From: Microbaculum marinisediminis
GTDB taxonomy: Bacteria; Pseudomonadota; Alphaproteobacteria; Rhizobiales; Tepidamorphaceae
Reading direction: 5' to 3'
DNA length: 64,000 nucleotides
Assembly (NCBI RefSeq): GCF_025397915.1
Contig: NZ_JALIDZ010000001.1
Coordinates: 372,001-436,000, forward strand
Position numbers and translations under genes: made by a program. The notes below the pieces were generated by a model. That model was not told the DNA's origin and searched no databases. It worked only from the letters and a program-made list of their open reading frames with translations. This document shows, in pieces, positions 42,071 to 49,710 of this stretch (position 1 is the stretch's first letter; each line of letters opens with the position of its first letter).

Positions 42071-42213
42071 GGACCCTGTTCGCGATCACGCCCGAAAGCG
42101 GGGACGAAGACCGAAACCCGGAGCCCCAAACCCGAATTGCGCTCATTGAGACTTCCGGCCACGGGCCCGACTGACGAGCGCCGCCACTTCCATACAACGA
42201 GGATACGGAACCG

Positions 42214-42981
42214 ATGGACCTGAACCGAAACGCCTTCAAGCACGCCATTGCCGCGGGAACGCGCCAGATCGGACTGTGGTCGAGCCTGTCCAGCAGCACG
42301 GCGGCGGAGATCGTCTCCGATTCCGGGTTCGACTGGATCCTGTTCGACATGGAGCACGCGCCGAACGACATTGCCGAGATCGTCGCGCTGCAGCAGGCCG
42401 CGCAGGCGGGCAGCGCGACACCGATCGTGCGGCCGGCCTGGAACGACGCGGTGCTGATCAAGCGCGTGCTCGACTCCGGTGCGCAGTCGATCCTGGTGCC
42501 CTTCGTGCAGACGCCGGAGGAGGCGCGGCAGGCGGTGGCGGCCGCCAAGTATCCGCCCGAGGGCATTCGCGGCGCCGCCGGGTCGGCGCGGGCGAGCCGC
42601 TACGGCCGCGTTTCGGGCTATCTCAACAAGGCGAACGCGGAAATCTGCGTGCTGGTGCAGATCGAGACCGGCGAGGCGCTGGCGCAGATCGACGAGATCG
42701 CCACCGTCGAGGGCGTCGACGGGGTGTTCATCGGCCCCAACGACCTGTCCGCCTCGATGGGCCACCTCGGCAACATGGGGCACCCGGAGGTGCAGGCGGC
42801 GATCGAGCACGCCGTCACCCGCCTGAAGGCCGTCGGCAAGCCGGCCGGCATCCTGACCTCCAACCACGACGAGGCGCGGCGCTATATCGACTGGGGCTAC
42901 GGCTTCGTCGCCGTCGGCTCGGACGTCGGCCTGCTCACCAAGGGCGCGGACGCCCTGGCGAAGACGTTCAAGACGCTGTAG
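42214..42981 (+). CDS. hpaI: 4-hydroxy-2-oxoheptanedioate aldolase
   Basis: The 255-residue class II pyruvate aldolase splits the hydratase product into pyruvate and succinic semialdehyde. Motifs: FDMEHAPND, metal site LVQIETGEALAQID and VFIGPNDLSASMG. RPAWNDAVLIKRVLDSGAQS is the conserved strand-helix. It closes the operon; its 3' end overlaps the convergent AbrB-like gene by 14 bases. Confidence 0.92.
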   Translation: MDLNRNAFKHAIAAGTRQIGLWSSLSSSTAAEIVSDSGFDWILFDMEHAPNDIAEIVALQQAAQAGSATPIVRPAWNDAVLIKRVLDSGAQSILVPFVQTPEEARQAVAAAKYPPEGIRGAAGSARASRYGRVSGYLNKANAEICVLVQIETGEALAQIDEIATVEGVDGVFIGPNDLSASMGHLGNMGHPEVQAAIEHAVTRLKAVGKPAGILTSNHDEARRYIDWGYGFVAVGSDVGLLTKGADALAKTFKTL

Positions 42982-44140
42982 GGCCGCCAGCGCCGTCGCC
43001 GCTGCCGTCACCGTTACCGTTACTGTTACCGGGGCGGCGCCGGAACACCACCGGCGCCAGCAGCACCAGCGCGACGAAGCGCACGGTGTGATGGGCGCCG
43101 ACATAGGCGGCGTCGATGCCGAGCAGGAAGGCGAGCACGACCATCGCCTCGAAGGCGCCGGGCGAGAACGCGAGAACGGTCTGGCCGAAGGGGAAGCCCA
43201 GCCAGACCGTGGCCACGATCGCGGTCGCCAGCGAGATGGCGAAGCCGATGGCAAACGTCATCACGGCGTCGAACAGGCCGCTGCGGAAGCGCCTCCAGCC
43301 CATGCCGGCGAAGCGCGCGCCGATCCCCGCGCCCAGCACCGCGAAGGCGCTCATCAGCAGCCAGTTGGGCATCACCGCCGTCACCACGTCGGTCGCGTGC
43401 AGGGCGGCACTGGCGACCAGCGCCCCCATCAGCCCGGCGGCGGGAAAGCGCGTCAGCCGGATCAGCGCCGTCGCGGCCAGCCCGGCGACGACCAGCAGCG
43501 CGATCTCGGAGACGCCGGGGATGGCGTGCTGCGGCAGGGCGGCCGTCAGGTCGACGCCCGACGTCAGGCTGATCATCGGCGGCACCAGGGCGACCAGGAT
43601 GGCGACGCGCACCGCCTGCACCAGCGCGATGCGCGGCACGTCGGCGTCGGTCGCGTCGGCCAGGGCGAGGATCAACGACAGGGCGCCGGGCATGCTGGCC
43701 ATCAGGGCGTCGTCGCGACGCCAGCCGCGCCAGCGCACCAGCGGCAGGGCACAGCCGGCGACCAGCACGGGCAGGCCGATGACCAGAACCAGCAGCGAGG
43801 CCGGCCACGTGACGACGCCGGCGAGCGCTTCCGGCGTCACCGCCGAGCCGATGTTGATGCCGAGAAAGAAGAAGACGATCTCGCGCAGCCAGCGCGGAAT
43901 ATCCACCGGCGCCTCGAACAGCGCGGCGATCGCCACGACGATCATCGGACCGGAGATCCACGGCACCGGCAGCCCGGCGAGCGCGAACAGCGTCCCGCCG
44001 GCGCCGGCGAGCGCAAGCGTCAGGGCGAGTCGCGGCAGGTCACGTATCAGGTCTTGCCGGGAAGGCAGCCCAGGCACCGGGAACTCCGTGTTCGGAAGGA
44101 CGATCGACGCGTCCGGCGCACCGCCGCGGCGCCGGAACAC
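42968..44140 (-). CDS. AbrB-family membrane protein (AmoA-regulator-like)
   Basis: The 390-residue protein has about ten membrane helices in two repeats (e.g. PVPWISGPMIVVAIAALFEA, FFFLGINIGSAVTPEALAGV, GALVASAALHATDVVTAVMP, FAVLGAGIGARFAGMGWR, LAFSPGAFEAMVVLAFLLGI). This is the AbrB/duplication-domain membrane family (PF05145) often beside tricarboxylate or aromatic-acid genes; transport role unproven. The C-terminus ends in a low-complexity GNSNGNGDGSGDGAGG tail from hexanucleotide repeats. It may export or import a substrate of the converging Hpa pathway. Confidence 0.8.
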   Translation of the reverse strand: MFRRRGGAPDASIVLPNTEFPVPGLPSRQDLIRDLPRLALTLALAGAGGTLFALAGLPVPWISGPMIVVAIAALFEAPVDIPRWLREIVFFFLGINIGSAVTPEALAGVVTWPASLLVLVIGLPVLVAGCALPLVRWRGWRRDDALMASMPGALSLILALADATDADVPRIALVQAVRVAILVALVPPMISLTSGVDLTAALPQHAIPGVSEIALLVVAGLAATALIRLTRFPAAGLMGALVASAALHATDVVTAVMPNWLLMSAFAVLGAGIGARFAGMGWRRFRSGLFDAVMTFAIGFAISLATAIVATVWLGFPFGQTVLAFSPGAFEAMVVLAFLLGIDAAYVGAHHTVRFVALVLLAPVVFRRRPGNSNGNGDGSGDGAGGPTAS

Positions 44141-44221
44141 GTAAGGGTTTTACACAATAGGACCGAACCGCGCGGCGCGCCATATTAGACGGCACATGGC
44201 CGCTATGCCGTTCGCGCGAAC

Positions 44222-44235
44222 ATGAGGCATATCAA
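44222..44235. promoter_or_regulatory. Degenerate FixK/FNR-like box upstream of hemN
   Basis: ATGAG-GCAT-ATCAA keeps the right half (ATCAA) and TGA of the left half of TTGAT-N4-ATCAA. Its centre is 42.5 bases before the hemN ATG, close to the -41.5 position if the transcript is nearly leaderless. Weak as sequence; supported by hemN being a classic FixK/FNR target. Confidence 0.4.
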
Positions 44236-44270
44236 GGACATAGGCGGCCCAAGCGAGCGAAGATCCGGCC

Positions 44271-45620
44271 ATGGACCCGCACCTGATCCACTATGCCACC
44301 CGCAACGTGCCGCGCTACACCTCGTATCCGACGGCGCCGCACTTCACCGACCCGGTCGACGCGCAAGGCTACGACGACTGGCTGGCGGCGCTGCCCGCCG
44401 AGGCCCGCGTGTCGGTCTACCTGCACGTGCCCTATTGCCGGTCGATGTGCCACTACTGCGGCTGCCACACCAAGGCGGTGCGCCGGCCCGAGCCCGTGGC
44501 GGAATACGCCGAAACGTTGAAGCGCGAGATCGCGCTGGCCGCCGACCGGCTCGATGGCCAGCGGCGGCTCGTCCATCTGCACTGGGGCGGCGGCACGCCG
44601 AGCCTGCTCGATCCCAACGATTTCCAGGCACTTGCCGATCTGGTGCGGTCGCGCTTCGACGTCGCCGCCGATGCCGAGCATGCCATCGAACTCGACCCGC
44701 GCACGGTGACGCCGGAACTCGTGGCCTCGCTGGCGCGGGCCGGCGTCAACCGCGCCAGCCTCGGGGTGCAGGACTTCAACCCGACGGTCCAGGCGGCGAT
44801 CGGCCGCGTCCAGAGCCACCGCCGCGTCGTCGAGGTGGTCGAGGCGCTGACGCGCGCGGGCATCGGCGCCATCAACATGGACCTGATGTACGGCCTGCCG
44901 CACCAGACGGCGAGGGAAGTGGAACGCACGGCAGACCTGGCCGCGGCGCTGGCGCCGGCGCGGATCGCGCTGTTCGGCTATGCGCACGTGCCGTGGATGA
45001 AGACGCACCAGCGGCTGATCGATGCCGCCGCCCTGCCGGGCGCCGTGGCGCGGATCGAGCAGGCCGAGGCCGCCGCCGCCCGCCTGGTGGCGCATGGCTA
45101 CGTGCCGGTCGGCATCGACCATTTCGCGCGGCCGGACGACCCGCTCGCCATCGCCGCGCGAACGGGAACGCTGCGGCGCAACTTCCAGGGCTACACCACC
45201 GATCCGGCCGACGCGCTGATCGGCTTCGGCGCATCCTCGATCGGCAAGCTACCGCAGGGCTACGTCCAGAACGCGCCCGATGTCGGCGGCTGGCGGCGGG
45301 CGATCGAGGCCGGCCGCCTGCCGATCGCGCGCGGCAAGGTGCTGAGCGCTCAGGACCGCGCCCGCGCCGAGATCATCGAGCGGCTGATGTGCGACTTCGC
45401 GGTCGACGCCGAGGCGGTCTTCGCCCGTCACGGGCTGGGGGCCGAGACGCTCGCCGACGCCTACGCCACGCTTGAACCGCTGATCGGCGACGGCATCGCC
45501 GTCAGGGATGGCGCCCGCATCGCCGTGCCCGACGACAGGCACATGTTCGTGCGCCTCGTCGCCTCGGCCTTCGACGCCTATCTGCCGCATGGCGCGGCGC
45601 GGCATTCGGTGGCTGTGTAG
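44271..45620 (+). CDS. hemN: Oxygen-independent coproporphyrinogen III oxidase
   Basis: The 449-residue radical-SAM enzyme makes protoporphyrinogen IX from coproporphyrinogen III without oxygen. The 4Fe-4S motif is VPYCRSMCHYCGCHT (C-x3-C-x2-C, plus the extra Cys of true HemN), followed by LHWGGGTPSLLDPNDF and EHAIELDPRTVTPELV. The C-terminal HemN domain (LMCDFAVDAEAVFARHG) is present. It is divergent from the AbrB-like gene and convergent with fixK. Low-oxygen haem supply fits the cbb3 oxidase genes. Confidence 0.95.
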   Translation: MDPHLIHYATRNVPRYTSYPTAPHFTDPVDAQGYDDWLAALPAEARVSVYLHVPYCRSMCHYCGCHTKAVRRPEPVAEYAETLKREIALAADRLDGQRRLVHLHWGGGTPSLLDPNDFQALADLVRSRFDVAADAEHAIELDPRTVTPELVASLARAGVNRASLGVQDFNPTVQAAIGRVQSHRRVVEVVEALTRAGIGAINMDLMYGLPHQTAREVERTADLAAALAPARIALFGYAHVPWMKTHQRLIDAAALPGAVARIEQAEAAAARLVAHGYVPVGIDHFARPDDPLAIAARTGTLRRNFQGYTTDPADALIGFGASSIGKLPQGYVQNAPDVGGWRRAIEAGRLPIARGKVLSAQDRARAEIIERLMCDFAVDAEAVFARHGLGAETLADAYATLEPLIGDGIAVRDGARIAVPDDRHMFVRLVASAFDAYLPHGAARHSVAV

Positions 45621-45657
45621 GCTTTCTTCCGATCATCGCCCCGATCAATGGTGCGTC

Positions 45658-45746
45658 CGCTCGTCCCCGCGAAAGCGGGAATCGGGTTGCGTAGGGCACG
45701 GCTCCGCCAAACAGCTCCCGGATTCCCGCTTGCGCGGGAATGAGCG
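45658..45746. repeat. Second palindromic intergenic repeat element (89 bases)
   Basis: CGCTCGTCCCCGC (45658-45670) and GCGGGAATGAGCG (45734-45746) are inverted with 11 of 13 matches. Each arm also forms its own hairpin: CCCGC-gaaa-GCGGG on the left, and ATTCCCGC-ttgc-GCGGGAAT (45722-45741) on the right. It lies between the convergent hemN and fixK genes. It belongs to the same general kind as the element at 41114-41221 but differs in sequence. Confidence 0.75.
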
Positions 45747-45852
45747 AGGGAAGACATTCTCCACGCCTGCAAAAAGAAAGCGCCGGACCCGGAGGTTCGG
45801 CGCAGTTGGCAAGAGGACGTGGACGCCGGGCCCGAAAGCGCGGCGAATTTCG

Positions 45853-46548
45853 TCAGCAGGCGATCGCCAGATCCTCCATTGCGCGCTGGTTGGCGATACG
45901 CACGCGGTCCTGCTTCTCGAGCACGATCACGCCGCGGCGGCGCAGCTCGGAGAAGGACCGGGAAACCGTTTCGATGGTGAGGCCGAGATAGTCGGCAATC
46001 TCCTGCCGGGTCATGGACAGGCGGACGACCTCGGGCTCGCTCGCCTCGCCGGCGACATGGACCGCCAGCCTGAGCAGGAAGCGCGCCACCCGTTCCATCG
46101 CCGACATGCGGCCGAGCAGCACGGCATGCTCGTGCATGGCCTCGAGCTGCACCAGCATCTGGCGGGCGATGACGCGCTGGAAGGAGCAGGACCGCTCGGC
46201 GTGGCGGCGGTCGTAGAAGCGGACCCGGGTGGCCGTCAGGGTCTCGGCGGAGGAGTCGCGGAACTCGCCCTGGGCGAAGCCGAACACGTCGCCGGGGCCG
46301 AGCAGCTCGACCACCTGGCGGCGACCGTCGGGCAGCAGCTTGTAGAGCATCACCGCGCCCTCGACGAGCTGGCAGACCGTCTCCGCCCGATCGCCCTCAA
46401 AGAAGATGGTGTCGTGCTGGCCGTAACGGGAGACGCATGCGGTGCGGAGCACGTCGTCCATGCCATCGACGCCGTCGGCGCCGAGAACGCCGCACCCGCC
46501 GAACGGGGTCGCGCCCTGCAGCAGAGACCTGTCGACGACGGTGTTCAT
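45853..46548 (-). CDS. fixK: Crp/Fnr-family regulator FixK
   Basis: The 231-residue protein has a cyclic-nucleotide-type sensor domain (HDTIFFEGDRAETVCQLVEG, LGPGDVFGFAQGEFRDSSAE), a dimer helix and an HTH with LSMTRQEIADYLGLTIETVS followed by RSFSELRRRGVI. The E-x-x-S-R of the recognition helix predicts binding to TTGAT-N4-ATCAA. The N-terminal four-cysteine iron-sulfur set of FNR is absent, so this is FixK rather than FnrL. It should be induced by FixJ (site at 46635-46654) and activate fixNOQP and the small response regulator. Confidence 0.9.
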   Translation of the reverse strand: MNTVVDRSLLQGATPFGGCGVLGADGVDGMDDVLRTACVSRYGQHDTIFFEGDRAETVCQLVEGAVMLYKLLPDGRRQVVELLGPGDVFGFAQGEFRDSSAETLTATRVRFYDRRHAERSCSFQRVIARQMLVQLEAMHEHAVLLGRMSAMERVARFLLRLAVHVAGEASEPEVVRLSMTRQEIADYLGLTIETVSRSFSELRRRGVIVLEKQDRVRIANQRAMEDLAIAC

Positions 46549-46634
46549 GGTGGCCTTCTCCTCCGCTCCGGTGTCTCTCCGGATGACGGTTCATGGGTAG
46601 CAAATCGATCCGAACCGGCCAATTCGGACCGCTA

Positions 46635-46654
46635 CTTACGTGATTACCCGTAAG
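46635..46654. promoter_or_regulatory. FixJ-like palindrome upstream of fixK
   Basis: CTTACG-N8-CGTAAG forms a 6-base inverted repeat around GTGATTACCC. The TTACGT..TT.CCCGTAA shape resembles FixJ-binding sites of rhizobial and Caulobacter fixK promoters as I recall them. It is centred about 96 bases before the fixK ATG, in the gap after the response-regulator gene. Confidence 0.65.
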
Positions 46655-46688
46655 GCGCGGCCCGACCGGTCGCGGTCGGAGCGGATAG

Positions 46689-47048
46689 TCAGAGAAGGTC
46701 GCGGATGGCGTCGGCTTCGACGGGCTTGCGGATCAGGTGGGTCACGCCCAGCCCCTCGAGCTGGCTGTCGAGCCGGGACAGGGACTGGCCGGTGATCACC
46801 ACGATCCTGGTGTCGGGATTGCTCGCGCGCAGACGGCGCACGAGATCGGCCCCGCTCATGCCCGGCAGAGCGAGGTCGATGACCACGGTATCCGCCGCGC
46901 GCGGCGGCGCCGCGGACAGAAACGTCTCTGCATCGACATAGGCATGCGCCTCGTGCCCGAACGCATTCAGCATGAGCACAAGCGCATCAGCCACCGCCGG
47001 ATCGTCCTCGATCACGTGGAAGGCCAACCGATCCTCCCTGCAAACCAT
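46689..47048 (-). CDS. Single-domain response regulator in the fix regulatory cluster
   Basis: The 119-residue receiver domain starts MVCREDRLAFHVIEDDPAVA. The acidic pair EDD, phospho-acceptor Asp58 in VVIDLALPGMSG, Thr in VVITGQ and Lys in IRKPVEAD are all present; no output domain follows. Two starts are possible: ATG 47048 (used here) or TTG 47096. The ATG lies exactly 41.5 bases from the centre of a FixK/FNR box, so a leaderless FixK-driven transcript would begin there. By position it may be a feedback partner of FixL-FixJ, like FixT of Caulobacter and Sinorhizobium; it is not a clear FixT homologue. Confidence 0.8.
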   Translation of the reverse strand: MVCREDRLAFHVIEDDPAVADALVLMLNAFGHEAHAYVDAETFLSAAPPRAADTVVIDLALPGMSGADLVRRLRASNPDTRIVVITGQSLSRLDSQLEGLGVTHLIRKPVEADAIRDLL

Positions 47049-47082
47049 GGGAGGACTTTCGTCGCGGACGGGCGTGTTGGCT

Positions 47083-47096
47083 TTGATACCGGTCAA
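47083..47096. promoter_or_regulatory. FixK/FNR box upstream of the single-domain response regulator
   Basis: TTGAT-ACCG-GTCAA (minus strand TTGAC-CGGT-ATCAA) matches the FNR/FixK consensus at all ten specified positions (TTGAY-N4-RTCAA). Its centre is 41.5 bases upstream of the ATG at 47048, the classical class II activator position if transcription begins at that A. It also covers the alternative TTG start. Confidence 0.8.
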
Positions 47097-47177
47097 ACCG
47101 GCGGGAAATCGCTGTCGGGATAGCTGTCAGGGTCGTTGGCCAGCGTTCGCTGAGGCTGGCAACACAGGGGCCGGCCC

Positions 47178-47780
47178 TTACTGGCCGGCGAGCACGATGC
47201 GCATCAGGTCGGCCGTGTTGCGGGCGCCCAGCTTTTCCATGATGCGGGCGCGGTGCACCTCGATGGTGCGCGGACTGATGCCGAGGGTGCGGCCGGCTTC
47301 CTTGTTGGTGGCGCCCGCCGTGATCTCGCGCAGGACGTCGCGTTCGCGCGGCGTGAGGGTATCGGCGATGGCGGCGGTATCCGCGTCGCTGCCGGCGGGG
47401 CGACGCAGTTCGGCGGCGACCGCCTCCTCGACCCGGACCACGACCGTATCGGCGTCGAACGGCTTTTCGATGAAGTCGAAGGCGCCGTGCTTGATGGCGC
47501 GGACCGCCATCGGAATGTCGCCCTGGCCGCTGATGATGAACACGGGGGCGGGGAAATTCGCGGACTGCAACTCGTGCAGCACGTCCATTCCCGACTTGCC
47601 GGGCATGTGCACGTCGAGCAGCACGCAGTCGGGCGTCCCCGCCCGGGCAGCGGTGAGAAAATCGGCCGCGTTCGAGAAGACGCAGACCGAATAGCCCTCG
47701 AGCGTGAACACCACCGACAGCGCATCGCGGACGGACGGATCGTCATCGACGATATGGATCGTTTTCTGCCCCGCGCTCAT
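47178..47780 (-). CDS. fixJ: Response regulator FixJ
   Basis: The 200-residue regulator has an N-terminal receiver (VDDDPSVRDALS, phospho-acceptor Asp56 in CVLLDVHMPGKSG, Lys in FIEKPFD) and a LuxR-type HTH (LTPRERDVLREITAGATNKE, SPRTIEVHRARIMEKLGAR). When phosphorylated by FixL at low oxygen it activates fixK. It lies 55 bases after fixL on the same strand. FixJ identity rather than another NarL-type regulator rests on the FixL partner and fixK neighbour. Confidence 0.92.
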   Translation of the reverse strand: MSAGQKTIHIVDDDPSVRDALSVVFTLEGYSVCVFSNAADFLTAARAGTPDCVLLDVHMPGKSGMDVLHELQSANFPAPVFIISGQGDIPMAVRAIKHGAFDFIEKPFDADTVVVRVEEAVAAELRRPAGSDADTAAIADTLTPRERDVLREITAGATNKEAGRTLGISPRTIEVHRARIMEKLGARNTADLMRIVLAGQ

Positions 47781-47835
47781 TGCCCTCTCGTCAGCCCGCG
47801 TTCTTCCATCCGTCGGTTGCCTATCCGCCGATCGT

Positions 47836-48975
47836 CTATCCGTCGGCCGCGTTCGCCGGCAGCACCAGCGTGAACCGCGCGCCGCGCCCGTTGCCGCCGG
47901 GATCGACGGTCAGATCCCCACCGTGACTTTGCGCGATCGATTTCGAAATCGCCAGCCCCAAGCCGACGCCGCCCCTGGCCCCGGTGGCGAAGGCACGGAA
48001 CAGCTGCGGGGCGATGTCGGGCGCGACACCCGGCCCCGAATCCTCGACCGAAAGGGCCACCGATCCGTCCTGACTGGCGGTCTCGATCCGAATCTTCTTG
48101 GTCTCGGCGCCGCCGACCGCCTCGATCGCGTTGCGCAGAAGATTGACGATGATCTGCTGGATCTGCACCGGATCGACCTCGATCGGCGGCAGAGTGTCGC
48201 CGATGGTCCGTTCGATCTCCACCTCGCGCGCCTTGTTGCCGATCACGGTGAATTCGATCGCCTCGTTGAGCAGCGCGCCGAGATCCACGGTCTGGCGCAG
48301 AGACTCGCGCTTTTCGACGAACCGGCGCATGCGGTGGATGATCTGGCCGGCGCGGCCGGCTTCCGACAGCGCCTTGTCGAGAATATCCGAGATTTCCTTC
48401 GGCAGGGCATCGGCGCCCGTGCGCTTGGAGACCGCGCGAGAGACGGCCTGCAGATAGAGCATGACGGCGGTCAGCGGCTGGTTGAGCTCGTGCGCCAGCG
48501 CCGCGCCCATCTCGTCGACGGCATTGATCCGCGCCATGCGCACGAGCTGGGCCTGCAGCGCGTCGAGCCGCTCTGCGGCTTCGAAATCCGGACGCAGGTC
48601 GCGCATGATGCCGATGAACTGGCGGCCCTCGGGCGTCGACGCCTCGCCGACGGCGAGGTGCAGCGGAAACACCGTCCCGTCCTTGTGCTGGCCCTTCACC
48701 TCGCGACCGATACCGATGATCTTCGCGGCTTTCGTCCGGACGTAGTTGTGAATGTACCTGTCGTGCCGGCTGGCGTCGTGCGGCGGCATGATGATCGTCA
48801 GGTTCTTGCCGTAGACCTCCTCGGCGGTCCACCCGAACAGCTGCTCGCAGGCCTTGTTGTAGACGAGAATGCGGCCGGCCTGATCGGCGACGATGATGCC
48901 GAACACGGCGGTTTCGAGCACGCTGGCAAGGCGGGCTTCCGAAACCGTCGGGGGAAGATCGGCGTCGGTCGTCAT
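47836..48975 (-). CDS. fixL: Oxygen-sensing histidine kinase FixL (soluble form)
   Basis: The 379-residue kinase has one PAS domain (LETAVFGIIVADQAGRILVY, CEQLFGWTAEEVYGKNLTII) with the FixL haem motif: His in ASRHDRYIHNYV and Arg in IIGIGREVKG. The kinase part has ALAHELNQPLTAVMLYLQAV (phosphorylated His), NLLRNAIEAVGG and GVGLGLAISKSIAQSHGG. There are no membrane helices, as in Bradyrhizobium FixL. Oxygen on the haem should switch the kinase off. Start ATG 48975 (MTTDADLPPTVSEARLASVL) is chosen; an upstream in-frame start at 49089 would add a basic, unlikely N-terminus. Confidence 0.92.
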   Translation of the reverse strand: MTTDADLPPTVSEARLASVLETAVFGIIVADQAGRILVYNKACEQLFGWTAEEVYGKNLTIIMPPHDASRHDRYIHNYVRTKAAKIIGIGREVKGQHKDGTVFPLHLAVGEASTPEGRQFIGIMRDLRPDFEAAERLDALQAQLVRMARINAVDEMGAALAHELNQPLTAVMLYLQAVSRAVSKRTGADALPKEISDILDKALSEAGRAGQIIHRMRRFVEKRESLRQTVDLGALLNEAIEFTVIGNKAREVEIERTIGDTLPPIEVDPVQIQQIIVNLLRNAIEAVGGAETKKIRIETASQDGSVALSVEDSGPGVAPDIAPQLFRAFATGARGGVGLGLAISKSIAQSHGGDLTVDPGGNGRGARFTLVLPANAADG

Positions 48976-49136
48976 GACGCGTCCGCGCCACGCGGCACGG
49001 CGATCGTGCAGGGACTGTCGCTCATCATGACATGCCACCGGGACCGGTTTCGAGCGGACGAATGCCAACCTTTCCCGGCGATATATCACATCACGTGCCG
49101 CGGCGCGAAGTTCCTCGTTGCCGCAGGCAAGACACT

Positions 49137-49568
49137 CTATTTCTTGGCAAGGAGGTCGCGGATCTCGGTCAGCAACGCGACCTCCTCGGGCGGCGCGGCC
49201 GGCGCTTCTTCTTCCTTCTTCTCCTCGAATTGCGCCTTCAGGCGATTGATCGCCTTGATCACCAGGAACAAGGCCCAGGCGACGATCAGGAAGCTGATCA
49301 GCGAGTTGACGAACAGACCCCAGTTGATCGTGACGGCGCCGGCTTCCTGCGCGGCCTGCGGGCTCGCATAGGGGCCGTCGCCCTTGAGAACGGTCATGAT
49401 GTTGGAAAAATCGACACCGCCGAGGAGCATTCCGACCGGCGGCATGATGATATCGTCGACGAGCGACTTGACGATGGTGCCGAAGGCGCCGCCGATGACG
49501 ATGCCGACGGCCATGTCGACGACGTTGCCCTTGACCGCGAATTCGCGGAATTCACCCAATATCGACAT
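49137..49568 (-). CDS. mscL: Large-conductance mechanosensitive channel
   Basis: The 143-residue channel subunit starts [20 protein letters not shown], with helix 1 [20 protein letters not shown] and helix 2 [12 protein letters not shown], followed by a cytoplasmic helix ([12 protein letters not shown]). It forms the pentameric emergency release valve for osmotic downshock. It is transcribed in the same direction as fixL, 161 bases upstream, but is not functionally tied to it. Confidence 0.95.
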   Translation of the reverse strand: MSILGEFREFAVKGNVVDMAVGIVIGGAFGTIVKSLVDDIIMPPVGMLLGGVDFSNIMTVLKGDGPYASPQAAQEAGAVTINWGLFVNSLISFLIVAWALFLVIKAINRLKAQFEEKKEEEAPAAPPEEVALLTEIRDLLAKK

Positions 49569-49710
49569 TCAAATACCCCTCGCTGGCCGCCGGTGCCGGG
49601 ACGCGCCCGTACCGCATTGATCCGACGGCGTGCTCCTCAATGGGCGCGCGGCACGATAATAGCCGCTTCGCCGGCGCCCGAATAAAGCGTTTTCGCGAGT
49701 CGCTACATTT

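Noticed and set aside
43026-43961. A second minus-strand frame inside the AbrB-like gene
   Set aside because: It is an arginine-rich shadow of the AbrB-like frame, without membrane segments or a start with ribosome site.
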